This document shows positions 17,103 through 25,751 of a stretch of DNA of 64,000 bases, in pieces (within the stretch, counting starts at the first letter, position 1; each line of letters starts with the position of its first letter). The DNA is taken from the NCBI GenBank assembly GCA_013373175.1, contig JABXII010000011.1, positions 62,001-126,000 on the forward strand, written 5' to 3'. The stretch comes from Campylobacteraceae bacterium. GTDB lineage: Bacteria > Campylobacterota > Campylobacteria > Campylobacterales > Arcobacteraceae. The notes beneath the pieces are model-generated. The model was not told where the DNA came from. It worked only from the letters and a program-made list of their open reading frames with translations, and ran no database searches. A program made the translations under genes and the position numbers.

Positions 17103-17897
17103 ATAGTTAAAGCAAAGAAAAAATTCGGACAAAACTTTTTAAAAGACTCTACTGTATTAGATAGGATCATCCAATCGATGCCCAAAAACGATAATAAAAT
17201 CGTAGAAATTGGGCCTGGCTTAGGTGATTTGACACAAAAATTAGTCAAGTACAAAGATACGTTAGCGTATGAAGTAGATACCGATTTAATTGGTATTTTA
17301 AAGACTAAGTTTGCAATTGACATCCACGAGAAGCGTTTTGAACTGATCCACACTGACGTTTTAAAAGCTTGGAATGAAAACAGTACACTTTATGAAGGAA
17401 GCTATGATTTAATAGCTAACTTACCGTACTATATTGCAACGAATATTATTTTAAGGGCAATTGAAGACGATAATTGCGAGAACATTATTGTAATGATACA
17501 AAAAGAAGTAGCTCTGAAGTTTGCAGCATCAGAAGGTGAAAAAGAGTTTTCAGGGCTAGGAGTTATTACAAAATTGGCTTCAAAAGAGGCAAGGATACTA
17601 TTTGATGTACCTCCTGAATCTTTTGATCCAGCTCCAAAAGTTATGTCTTCAATTTTATTTATCAAAAAAGATTTAGATGTAAAACTAGATAAAAGTTTTT
17701 TAAAGTTTTTAAAGGTTTGCTTCTCGCAACCACGGAAAAAACTTATTAAAAATCTTTCTTCTGTTTATGATAAAAAACTTTTATCTGATGTTTACAGTGA
17801 CCTTGAATTAATAGAAACTTTAAGACCTCATGAGCTTAACGCATCTTTGTATAGCCAAATGTATACAAAGGTTAAGAATGGAAAACAACGAAGTTAA
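17103..17897 (+). CDS. rsmA: 16S rRNA dimethyladenosine transferase, apparent ATA start
   Basis: RsmA/KsgA dimethylates A1518 and A1519 of 16S rRNA. From the start chosen here it is 264 aa. The family-defining N-terminus VKAKKKFGQNFL, motif I EIGPGLGDLT, and motif IV NLPYYIATNI are all present. The first ATG (17178) would delete the FGQNFL segment that forms part of the SAM/RNA site. Upstream of it in frame there is no ATG, GTG or TTG before the stop TAG at 17091-17093. Within that space AGGAG (17092-17096) is followed 6 nt later by ATA (17103-17105), so ATA is the best initiator. The 3' end overlaps the RNase J start by 20 nt. Confidence 0.9.
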   Translation: MVKAKKKFGQNFLKDSTVLDRIIQSMPKNDNKIVEIGPGLGDLTQKLVKYKDTLAYEVDTDLIGILKTKFAIDIHEKRFELIHTDVLKAWNENSTLYEGSYDLIANLPYYIATNIILRAIEDDNCENIIVMIQKEVALKFAASEGEKEFSGLGVITKLASKEARILFDVPPESFDPAPKVMSSILFIKKDLDVKLDKSFLKFLKVCFSQPRKKLIKNLSSVYDKKLLSDVYSDLELIETLRPHELNASLYSQMYTKVKNGKQRS

Positions 17898-19827
17898 AGT
17901 ACAAGTACAAGAACAAAACGAAAACAAGCCTAAACAGCAAGAACAAGAAAAAAAACAACCTACAAATAAACCAAATAATCAAAATCAAAAAACTGATAAA
18001 GATAAAAAAGTTTATAACAAAAAAAGAAGACCTGCAAACAATAGAGCAAAAACAAATGCTGGTAGATCTACAAAAACTTGGAATGCTGATTTAAGAAAAG
18101 CTTATATAGTTAATGAGAAATCTCATAAGAATAGACTTAATCCACACAATAAATTGAATCTTACAACTAATGCAAAAATTAGAATTACTCCACTTGGTGG
18201 TTTAGGTGAGATTGGTGGAAATATGATGGTAGTTGAGACTGAAAAGTCTGCAATTATTGTTGATGTTGGGATGAGTTTCCCTGATGAAAATATGCACGGA
18301 GTTGATATTTTAATCCCAGATTTCACATATATTAGAGAAATCAAAGATAAGATTGAAGCAGTTGTAATTACTCACGGTCATGAAGACCATATTGGTGCAA
18401 TGCCATATTTATATAAAGAGATGCAGTTTCCAATTTATGGAACATCATTACCTTTAGAAATGATTGGTTCAAAATTTGATGAACACAAAATGAAAGAGTA
18501 CAGAAAACTATTTAGACCTGTAGAAAAAAGAATTCCAATTAAAATTGGAGATTTTGATATTGAGTGGATTCATATTACTCACTCTATTATTGATTCTTCT
18601 TCTTTAGCTATTACAACTGAAGCTGGAACAATTATCCATACAGGTGATTTTAAAATTGACCATACTCCAATTGATGGTTTCCCAACAGATTTACATAGAT
18701 TTGCGCATTATGGTGAACAAGGTGTTTTACTTTTAATGTCTGATTCTACTAATTCACACTCTCCTGGATTTACTAAAACAGAGAAAACTGTAGGACCTAC
18801 ATTTGATAGAATTTTCTCTACAACTAAAGGTAGAGTTATTATGTCTACTTTCTCTTCAAATATTCACAGAGTTGCACAAGCAATTGAACATGGAATTAAG
18901 TACGGAAGAAAAATCTGTGTTATTGGAAGATCTATGGAGAAAAACTTAGATATTGCAATGAGCTTAGGATATATTAAATTCCCAAAAGATCAATTTATTG
19001 ATGCACATGAAGTAAATAAATATGAAGATAAAGAAGTATTAATTATTACAACTGGAAGCCAAGGTGAGTCTATGTCTGCTTTATATAGAATGTCAATTCA
19101 TGAGCATAGACATATTAAAATCAAGCCAGGTGATCAAATTATTTTATCAGCAAAAGCTATTCCTGGAAATGAAGCTTCTGTATCTGGTATTATTAACCAC
19201 TTATTAAAAGCTGGTGCACAAGTTGCATATCAAGACTTTAGTGAAATTCACGTATCAGGACACGCTGCTCAAGAAGAGCAAAAACTAATGTTAAGATTAG
19301 TTAAACCAAAATTCTTTATGCCAATTCATGGTGAATATAACCACGCAGTAAAACATGCAAAAACAGGTATTGATTGTGGTGTATTAGAGAGAAATACTTA
19401 TATTATGAGTGATGGTGAGCAAGTTGAAGTAACACCTAAATATCTTAAAAAAGTAAAATCAGTTAAAACTGGAAAAGTATATATTGATAATCAAATGAAT
19501 CATAAAATTGCAGATGATATCGTAATTGATAGACAAACTATGGCAAACGAAGGTGTTGTTATGATTGTTGGTCAAGTTAATGCAAATGATAGAAAAATGG
19601 AAAGTAGACCTAAGGTTACTTCATTTGGTCTTGTTCCAAATAAACAAGATAGAAACTTTGCAAAAGAGATTGAAGATATCTTAGAAACTTTCTTACAAAA
19701 TGCAAGAGAGGGTGTATTTAAAAACAATAGATACTTAGAAGATGAATTAAGAAAAGTTGTTAGAAAACACTGTTTCAGAAAATATAAAAAATACCCAATG
19801 ATTGTACCAACACTATTTGTACAATAA
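17878..19827 (+). CDS. rnj: ribonuclease J with charged N-terminal extension
   Basis: A 649-aa 5'-3' exo/endoribonuclease of the metallo-beta-lactamase/beta-CASP family, the main mRNA-decay and maturation nuclease in this phylum. The metal motif HGHEDHIGAMPYL and the later HTGDFKIDHTP and HVSGHAAQEE segments are the expected catalytic and beta-CASP motifs. About 90 N-terminal residues (Q, K, N and E rich) are an extension of the type that in Helicobacter precedes the catalytic core and is linked to helicase or oligomer contacts. I start at 17878 because the in-frame ATG at 17830 lies deep in rsmA. Translation is probably coupled to rsmA. Confidence 0.94.
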   Translation: MENNEVKVQVQEQNENKPKQQEQEKKQPTNKPNNQNQKTDKDKKVYNKKRRPANNRAKTNAGRSTKTWNADLRKAYIVNEKSHKNRLNPHNKLNLTTNAKIRITPLGGLGEIGGNMMVVETEKSAIIVDVGMSFPDENMHGVDILIPDFTYIREIKDKIEAVVITHGHEDHIGAMPYLYKEMQFPIYGTSLPLEMIGSKFDEHKMKEYRKLFRPVEKRIPIKIGDFDIEWIHITHSIIDSSSLAITTEAGTIIHTGDFKIDHTPIDGFPTDLHRFAHYGEQGVLLLMSDSTNSHSPGFTKTEKTVGPTFDRIFSTTKGRVIMSTFSSNIHRVAQAIEHGIKYGRKICVIGRSMEKNLDIAMSLGYIKFPKDQFIDAHEVNKYEDKEVLIITTGSQGESMSALYRMSIHEHRHIKIKPGDQIILSAKAIPGNEASVSGIINHLLKAGAQVAYQDFSEIHVSGHAAQEEQKLMLRLVKPKFFMPIHGEYNHAVKHAKTGIDCGVLERNTYIMSDGEQVEVTPKYLKKVKSVKTGKVYIDNQMNHKIADDIVIDRQTMANEGVVMIVGQVNANDRKMESRPKVTSFGLVPNKQDRNFAKEIEDILETFLQNAREGVFKNNRYLEDELRKVVRKHCFRKYKKYPMIVPTLFVQ

Positions 19828-19837
19828 GGAAATAAAA

Positions 19838-20803
19838 ATGGATTTCAATAAAATTGCAAGTGATGTATTAGAGATTGAAGCTAATGAACTATTATTAGCT
19901 GCAAAGAATATCAAGGATTTTGATATAGAAAAGGCAGTTGATTTAGTAGTTTCTTGCAAGGGAAAACTTATTGTTACAGGAGTAGGGAAGTCTGGTTTAG
20001 TTGGAGCTAAAATTGCTGCAACACTAGCAAGTACTGGAACATCATCTTTTTTCTTACATCCTACAGAAGCTATGCATGGTGATTTAGGAATGATAGGTAA
20101 AGATGATATCGTTTTAGCAATATCTTATAGTGGTGAAAGTGAAGAGTTAATTCAACTCCTTCCTCACTTAAAAAGATTTGATATCCCATTAATAGCTATG
20201 GCTAAAACTAAAGAATCAACTCTTGGAAAATATTCAGATTTCTTTATTAATATTTCTGTTTCAAAAGAGGCTTGTCCTTTAGATACAGCTCCTACTTCTT
20301 CTACTACATTAACTATGGCTATGGGAGATGCATTAGCTGTTTGTTTAATGAAAAAAAGAGATTTTAAAAAAGAAGATTTTGCTTCATTTCATCCAGGTGG
20401 TAGCTTAGGGAAAAAGCTTTTTGTAAAAGTTGATGACCTATTAAAACGTGATAATTTACCTATTGTTTCACGTGAAACAAAGTTAAAAGATGCCATTGTA
20501 ATTATGAGTGAAGGTAGACTAGGAAATGTACTTATTGTTGATGAAAACAATAGATTAAGTTCTGTTCTTAGTGATGGTGATTTAAGAAGAGCATTGATGT
20601 CAAATGAGTTCTCTTTAGATTGTGAAATAGAAGACATATCTACTAAAAATCCAAAAACAGTAAAAGATAAAAATATCTTAGCAAGTGATGCACTAAGAAT
20701 TATAGAAGAGTATAAAATCCAAGTGTTAATAGTTACGGATGAAGAGGGTAAAGTTGAAGGAATTTTACATATTCATGACCTAATTGAAGCAGGAATTAAA
20801 TAA
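19838..20803 (+). CDS. kdsD: arabinose-5-phosphate isomerase (SIS + two CBS domains)
   Basis: A 321-aa KpsF/GutQ-family enzyme converting ribulose-5-phosphate to arabinose-5-phosphate, the first step to Kdo for lipopolysaccharide. The SIS sugar-isomerase domain is about 30-165 (VTGVGKSGLVGAKIAATLAS and SYSGESEEL are the phosphosugar loops; His in TEAMHGDLGM is the family histidine). Two CBS domains follow (about 200-320). AAGGA 7 nt before 19838 fixes this start rather than the in-frame 19802. A perfect parS lies in frame inside the gene, in the linker just before the first CBS domain. Confidence 0.94.
   Translation: MDFNKIASDVLEIEANELLLAAKNIKDFDIEKAVDLVVSCKGKLIVTGVGKSGLVGAKIAATLASTGTSSFFLHPTEAMHGDLGMIGKDDIVLAISYSGESEELIQLLPHLKRFDIPLIAMAKTKESTLGKYSDFFINISVSKEACPLDTAPTSSTTLTMAMGDALAVCLMKKRDFKKEDFASFHPGGSLGKKLFVKVDDLLKRDNLPIVSRETKLKDAIVIMSEGRLGNVLIVDENNRLSSVLSDGDLRRALMSNEFSLDCEIEDISTKNPKTVKDKNILASDALRIIEEYKIQVLIVTDEEGKVEGILHIHDLIEAGIK
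20464..20479. other. parS chromosome-partition site 2, inside kdsD
   Basis: A second perfect 16-bp TGTTTCACGTGAAACA, flanked by one further complementary pair. It is translated in frame as part of I-V-S-R-E-T within KdsD, so the amino-acid sequence of this linker may be constrained by the site. It is 5.5 kb from the intergenic site at 14938-14953, a spacing typical of the parS cluster bound by ParB near replication origins. Confidence 0.92.
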
Positions 20804-21600
20804 TGAAAAAGCAAGAAGAAGAGACAACAGAATTAACTAGACTTAATAAGTTTATTTCTCATAATAGTAATTACTCAAGAAGAGAAGCGGATAAAGTAAT
20901 AGAAGAAGGAAGAGTTACTATAAATGGAAAACCAGTGACTAATCTTGCAACTAAAGTATCTGTAAATGATGAAGTAAAAATTGGAAAGAAACTTATAAAA
21001 GAAGATAAAAACAGAATGTACACAGTAATAATGTATAACAAGCCAAAGGGGGAATTAGTAACTAAAAATGACCCCCAAGGTAGAAAGACTGTATTTGATT
21101 CTTTAGATAAAAAGTATAAACACTTTATGCCAATTGGAAGACTAGATTATGCAAGTGAAGGATTAATCCTTTTAACTGATTCTGTAGATGTTGCAAATAA
21201 ATTAATGCACTCTAAACTAGAAAGAATTTATAAAATTAAAGTAGATGGTGAAATTCATCCAAAAGTAGAAGAGGCTATGTTACATGGTTTAGAACTTGAA
21301 GATGCAAGTACTGGAGCTCATGAAAAGTCTAAAATCAAATCTATGAATTTTGAGCCTTTTGTTGCTTATCAAATTTTAACAAACAACAAAAACTTTTCTA
21401 AATTAAAAGTTGCAATTACTGAAGGAAAGAATAGAGAATTAAGAAGATTCTTTGGACACTTTGGTTTAAATGTAATGGACTTAAAAAGATTTGAGTTTGG
21501 AGGAATGACATTAAACAATCTTCCTACTGGAAAAAGTAGATACTTAACTAAGGATGAATACAAAGATTTAAGATCTTTTATAAATACACAAGATGACTGA
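20803..21600 (+). CDS. rluB: RsuA/RluB-family ribosomal pseudouridine synthase
   Basis: A 265-aa rRNA pseudouridine synthase: N-terminal S4 RNA-binding domain (about 12-70; SRREADKVIEEGRVTING) then the catalytic domain with the active-site aspartate in GRLDYASEGLILLTD (about 107-121). The position of the target (23S U2605 for RluB or 16S U516 for RsuA) cannot be read directly; RluB is the usual assignment in this phylum. The start overlaps the kdsD stop (TAATG) and the end overlaps the rarA start by 8 nt. Confidence 0.88.
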   Translation: MKKQEEETTELTRLNKFISHNSNYSRREADKVIEEGRVTINGKPVTNLATKVSVNDEVKIGKKLIKEDKNRMYTVIMYNKPKGELVTKNDPQGRKTVFDSLDKKYKHFMPIGRLDYASEGLILLTDSVDVANKLMHSKLERIYKIKVDGEIHPKVEEAMLHGLELEDASTGAHEKSKIKSMNFEPFVAYQILTNNKNFSKLKVAITEGKNRELRRFFGHFGLNVMDLKRFEFGGMTLNNLPTGKSRYLTKDEYKDLRSFINTQDD

Positions 21601-22780
21601 CTTATCAAACATATTACGTCCACAAACTCTAAATGAGTTTATAGGACAAAAACATATAATCGGTAAAGATAAAACACTATATAAATTAATTGAGAAAAAA
21701 GAGATTCCACATCTCTTTTTTTATGGTAAGCCAGGAACTGGAAAAACTACTTTAGCAAAAATCATTGCAAGAAATATCAATACAGACTATTACTACTTTA
21801 ATGCAACTACAATAAAAATTGAAGATTTAAGAAAGGTATTTACAAAATACAAAAATGCTTTACTTAAGCCTATCGTTTTTATTGATGAAGTGCATAGATT
21901 ATCAAAGAATCAACAAGAAGTATTATTGCCAATAATGGAAAGTTATGAGGCTATTATTATTGGAGCTAGTACAGAAAATCCATTTTTTACTTTAACTAAT
22001 GCAATTAGGTCTAGAGCTTTTTTATATGAGTTCAGAGCCTTCACTAAAGAAGAGATGGAAGAAGTTCTTAAAAGGACTTTTGAATATATTGATTACACGA
22101 TAGATAATGAGGCTAGAGAGTATTTAATCCTATCAAGTAGTGGTGATGCTAGGGCAATGCTTAATTTGCTTAATTTCGCCGTTAAAATTGATTCTAAAGT
22201 GACAATGAAAATATTAAAAGAATTAAGAGAGTATCCAATCGGTGATGGAGTTAGTTCTAAAGATAGTCATTATGATTTAGCAAGTGCTATGATTAAGTCA
22301 ATTAGAGGTTCTGATGTAGATGCAGCGCTTTATTATATGGCAAGATTGATTGATGGTGGTGAAAGTGTTGAGTTTATAACTAGAAGACTAGTTATTCATG
22401 CAAGTGAAGATATTGGAAATGCAAATCCAAATGCTTTAACTATGGCAGTAAATACTATGGTCGCTACATCAAAAATAGGCTATCCAGAAAGTAGAATCAT
22501 CCTTTCTCAATGTATTATCTATTTGACTTCATGTCCTAAATCAAATGCTTCATATATGGGTATCAATAAAGCACTTGGTGATGTACAAAATGGTAGAATA
22601 TTAGAAATACCAAAACATTTAAAAGATAGTCATATTGGATATAAATATCCACATGATTATGGTGGCTGGGTAGAACAACAATATTTGGTTGAACCAACTA
22701 AGTATTATGATTCATTAAATGTAGGGTATGAAAAAACATTAAATGAGTGGCTGAAAAAAATCAAGACTAAAGACTTTTAG
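21593..22780 (+). CDS. rarA: replication-associated recombination ATPase
   Basis: A 395-aa AAA+ ATPase of the RarA/MgsA/WRNIP1 family, which acts at stalled replication forks. The N-terminal LRPQTLNEFIGQKHIIG signature, Walker A (YGKPGTGKTTLA, about 43-54), Walker B (VFIDEVHR) and the sensor-1 GASTENPFF are all in place. The C-terminal region ending with the DYGGWVEQQYL motif is the conserved tetramerisation domain. It fits the DNA and RNA maintenance genes around it. Confidence 0.95.
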   Translation: MTDLSNILRPQTLNEFIGQKHIIGKDKTLYKLIEKKEIPHLFFYGKPGTGKTTLAKIIARNINTDYYYFNATTIKIEDLRKVFTKYKNALLKPIVFIDEVHRLSKNQQEVLLPIMESYEAIIIGASTENPFFTLTNAIRSRAFLYEFRAFTKEEMEEVLKRTFEYIDYTIDNEAREYLILSSSGDARAMLNLLNFAVKIDSKVTMKILKELREYPIGDGVSSKDSHYDLASAMIKSIRGSDVDAALYYMARLIDGGESVEFITRRLVIHASEDIGNANPNALTMAVNTMVATSKIGYPESRIILSQCIIYLTSCPKSNASYMGINKALGDVQNGRILEIPKHLKDSHIGYKYPHDYGGWVEQQYLVEPTKYYDSLNVGYEKTLNEWLKKIKTKDF

Positions 22781-22792
22781 CGAAGGAATATA

Positions 22793-23326
22793 ATGGACTT
22801 TCTTTTAGATTACTATTTATGGATAGTAGTTTTTCATATTGTGGCAGTTATGTCGTGGATGGCAATGTTGTTTTATCAACCAAGACTTTATGTATATCAC
22901 ACAGAACATAAAGAGAAAAAAGAGTTTGTAGAGGTTGTGAAAATACAAGAATTAAAAATGTATAAATACATTGGTATGCCAGCAATGTGGGCAACACTAG
23001 CTAGTGGATTTTTAATGATAGCAATTAATCCAGATTTACTAAAAGGTGATGGATGGCTTCATGCAAAGATATTTTTTGTATTACTTCTTGTTGCTTACTC
23101 TTTTTCTTTAGGACACTATAGAAAAGAGCTTGAAAAAGGAAACTATACAAAAGAAGGAAAGTTCTTTAGAGCTTATAATGAAGTTCCTACAGTTTTAGCT
23201 GTTCTTATTGTTGGATATGTAGTAACAAAAACTTTTTCACTTAGTTTTACTCTTATTACATTATTAATAGGAAGTTTTATAATATATAAAGTATTAAATC
23301 AAAAATCAAAAGAAGAGAAAAATTAA
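22793..23326 (+). CDS. hemJ: protoporphyrinogen IX oxidase HemJ
   Basis: A 177-aa, four- to five-span membrane protein of the HemJ (UPF0093) family, which carries out the penultimate step of haem synthesis in bacteria lacking HemG and HemY. The first span contains FHIVAVMSWMAMLFYQPRL with the conserved histidine and the R of QPRL. A second conserved histidine is in WLHAKI, and the GHYRKELEKG loop holds the conserved basic residues. The stop overlaps the next gene's start region by 1 nt. Confidence 0.88.
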   Translation: MDFLLDYYLWIVVFHIVAVMSWMAMLFYQPRLYVYHTEHKEKKEFVEVVKIQELKMYKYIGMPAMWATLASGFLMIAINPDLLKGDGWLHAKIFFVLLLVAYSFSLGHYRKELEKGNYTKEGKFFRAYNEVPTVLAVLIVGYVVTKTFSLSFTLITLLIGSFIIYKVLNQKSKEEKN

Positions 23327-24741
23327 TGAGTTTTGAAAAAGTTTATGTTCTAGATACAAATATTTTACTTGAAGATGCAACAAATATTTTTAAGTTAAGT
23401 GATGAAAAAAAGAATTTAATTGTTTTACCTGAAACAGTTCTTGATGAAATTGATAGCAAAAAAGGTGGCTTTGATGAGATAAACTTCCAAGCCAGAGAGT
23501 TTGCAAGAATTTTAGAAAATTCAAAAATTATTGATACAAAGAAAGAAGAAAATTTCAAAATAGTACGATTAGAAATTCACAGTCAGAAAGAGGCTATCAT
23601 AGATATTATTTCATGTGAAGAGTATGCAATAAATACTAAAAATGTAGCTTTAAATATCATAAATGATAGAAAAATTCTAGAAGTAGGACTTTTTGCAAAA
23701 AGACATTATGATGAAAACTCAACTTTCCTTTCTTTGGATATTATGGCTAGAACTAGAGCAGTATCTTTAGATATAAATACTGATTCTTTAATTGGCTCAA
23801 ATCAAGAAGAGTTTAATTATGAGTTTATAAAAACTGTTGAAATAAAGTTTGAAGATACAGAGCATTTAGATAATACATTAATCACTGATTTAGATAGTGA
23901 ATATGCACCCCACAATTTTAACTATTGTTTTAAAGTAAAAAGTTCAGACCAAGTTATTCTTGCTACAGTTCAAAATAAAAGAGTAGTTTTATTAGATGAA
24001 GGGGAAATGCGAAATCAAATAATCACTCCTTTAAATAAAGAACAATTATTCTTCTCTTGTGGAATACTTTCACATTTTTATAATGTACTAATAGTTGAAG
24101 CAAAAGCAGGTTCTGGTAAAACCTTACTTGCTTTAAGTGGGGCTTTAAAGTTAATTAGACAAAAAAACTATCAAAGAGTAATCTATATTAGAAACTCTGT
24201 AGAATCACTTGATAAAGGTGAGGATGTAGGATATTTACCTGGTTATGAAGAGAAATTTAGAATTTATAATCATCCTCTAATGGATAGTTTAGACTATATA
24301 GTTAGAACTGAACATAAAAGAAGACAAGCAAATAAAAAGAATGCAGAGAATATTCAAGAATTAGATGATCAAGAAGTGACTCAAAGAATAGAGCAAATGA
24401 TTCAAAACTATGGAATTGAAACAATGTGGGTAGGGGAAATGAGAGGAAGAACTCTTTCTAATGCCTTTGTTATAATCGATGAAGCACAAAATATGTCAAA
24501 TAAAACTATGCAAATGGTTTTATCAAGGGTTGATAATACTTGTAAAGTTGTAATTCTAGGAAGTAACAAACAAATTGACAACTTCTATGTAAATAAACAT
24601 ACAAATGCACTAACAACACTTTTAAAATCTACGAAAAATGAAAACTCACTTGTAAATATCTTTGCAATTAAGTTACAAAAAGTATTAAGAGGTCCAATCA
24701 CAGAGTGGGCTGAACAAATATTTACTTCAAAAAATAGATAA
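23326..24741 (+). CDS. PIN-domain plus PhoH ATPase (PhoH2-type)
   Basis: A 471-aa fusion: N-terminal PIN RNase domain (about 1-150; YVLDTNILLED and PETVLDEID hold the acidic metal ligands) and C-terminal PhoH-type ATPase/helicase domain (about 235-465; Walker A in AKAGSGKTLLAL, Walker B in FVIIDEAQNM, then the sensor segment VVILGSNKQID). This PhoH2 architecture is associated with sequence-dependent RNA cleavage and unwinding in other bacteria. Here it is 1 nt from hemJ in a tight operon that includes rluB and rarA. There is no separate antitoxin ORF immediately upstream. Confidence 0.9.
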   Translation: MSFEKVYVLDTNILLEDATNIFKLSDEKKNLIVLPETVLDEIDSKKGGFDEINFQAREFARILENSKIIDTKKEENFKIVRLEIHSQKEAIIDIISCEEYAINTKNVALNIINDRKILEVGLFAKRHYDENSTFLSLDIMARTRAVSLDINTDSLIGSNQEEFNYEFIKTVEIKFEDTEHLDNTLITDLDSEYAPHNFNYCFKVKSSDQVILATVQNKRVVLLDEGEMRNQIITPLNKEQLFFSCGILSHFYNVLIVEAKAGSGKTLLALSGALKLIRQKNYQRVIYIRNSVESLDKGEDVGYLPGYEEKFRIYNHPLMDSLDYIVRTEHKRRQANKKNAENIQELDDQEVTQRIEQMIQNYGIETMWVGEMRGRTLSNAFVIIDEAQNMSNKTMQMVLSRVDNTCKVVILGSNKQIDNFYVNKHTNALTTLLKSTKNENSLVNIFAIKLQKVLRGPITEWAEQIFTSKNR

Positions 24742-24792
24742 TTTATTAAAAATTAGATACCTTTATGTATTAAAATATGTAAAGGTATTCAA

Positions 24793-25722
24793 ATGAAAAT
24801 TGTATTTTTAGACACAAAAACTTTAGGAAAAGATATCTCTCTTGATAAGTTTGAGACTTTAGGTAAAGTAATAAAATATGAAACTACAACTCCAAGTGAA
24901 ACACTAAATAGAGTTCAAGATTGTGATGTAGTAGTTACAAATAAAGTAGTACTTTCAAAAGAAATAATAGAAAAATCAAACTTTAAACTTATTTGTATAA
25001 CAGCAACAGGAACTAACAATGTTGACCTAGAAGCGGCTTCTAACGCGAATATTGAAGTTAAAAATGTAACTGATTATTCTACTTCAAGTGTTGCTCAACT
25101 AACAATAACATTGGTTCTAGAACTTATTCAAAAGATTTCTTATTATAAAGAGTATGTAGATTCTTTTAAATGGTCTAAAAGTAATCTCTTCACACATGTT
25201 GACAAACCATTCTTTGAATTAAAAAACAAAAAATGGGGAATAATTGGACTTGGAAATATTGGAAAAGAAGTTGCAAAAATAGCAAGTGCATTTGGAAGTG
25301 AAGTTAATTATTATTCTACTTCTGGTAAGAATTTAAATACAGATTACAATAATATTACTTTAGAAGAACTACTTAAAACTTCAGATATAATTACAATTCA
25401 TTCTCCACTTAATGATACAACATATAATTTGTTAAATAAAACAAATTTAAATCTGCTAAAAGAAAATGCAGTTTTAGTAAATGTAGGGCGAGGTGGAATT
25501 ATAAATGAAAAAGACTTATCTGAAAAATTAGATTCAAGTAAAAGCCTATATTGTGGGCTTGATGTTGTAGAAAAAGAACCTATTGAAGAATCAAATCCTT
25601 TACTAAAAATCAAAAATAAAGACAGACTAATATTAACACCACACATTGCATGGTCTTCAATAGAAGCTAGAACAACTTTAATGAATAAAGTATTTGACAA
25701 TATAAAATCTTTTGTATTATAA
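24793..25722 (+). CDS. D-2-hydroxyacid dehydrogenase, NAD-dependent
   Basis: A 309-aa enzyme of the D-isomer-specific hydroxyacid dehydrogenase family. The NAD-binding GLGNIGKEVAKIA (about 150-162) is in the centre, the catalytic Arg is in NVGRGGIINE, the catalytic Glu in VEKEPIEESNPLL and the catalytic His in LTPHIAW. Candidate activities are glycerate (hydroxypyruvate) dehydrogenase or D-lactate dehydrogenase; sequence alone does not separate them. It has its own short leader and a gap of 51 nt from the PhoH-like gene. Confidence 0.87.
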   Translation: MKIVFLDTKTLGKDISLDKFETLGKVIKYETTTPSETLNRVQDCDVVVTNKVVLSKEIIEKSNFKLICITATGTNNVDLEAASNANIEVKNVTDYSTSSVAQLTITLVLELIQKISYYKEYVDSFKWSKSNLFTHVDKPFFELKNKKWGIIGLGNIGKEVAKIASAFGSEVNYYSTSGKNLNTDYNNITLEELLKTSDIITIHSPLNDTTYNLLNKTNLNLLKENAVLVNVGRGGIINEKDLSEKLDSSKSLYCGLDVVEKEPIEESNPLLKIKNKDRLILTPHIAWSSIEARTTLMNKVFDNIKSFVL

Positions 25723-25741
25723 TACGTACTATAATATGTAT
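25718..25741 (+). promoter_or_regulatory. tandem 12-bp repeat over a promoter
   Basis: Two back-to-back 12-mers, TATAATACGTAC (25718-25729) and TATAATATGTAT (25730-25741), differ at two positions and each contain a perfect -10 hexamer TATAAT. They sit right before GGAG and the start of the Phd-like gene. The arrangement suggests a promoter with an operator for the Phd-like protein, since Phd/YefM antitoxins autoregulate at short repeats. That link is inference. Confidence 0.5.
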
Positions 25742-25751
25742 AGGAGTACAC

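Noticed and set aside
17830-17877. Upstream in-frame start for RNase J
   Set aside because: Lies deep inside rsmA without a ribosome-binding site; 17878 is in a normal overlap.
23326-24741. PIN-PhoH protein as a toxin-antitoxin system
   Set aside because: No antitoxin ORF adjacent; it sits in a housekeeping operon.
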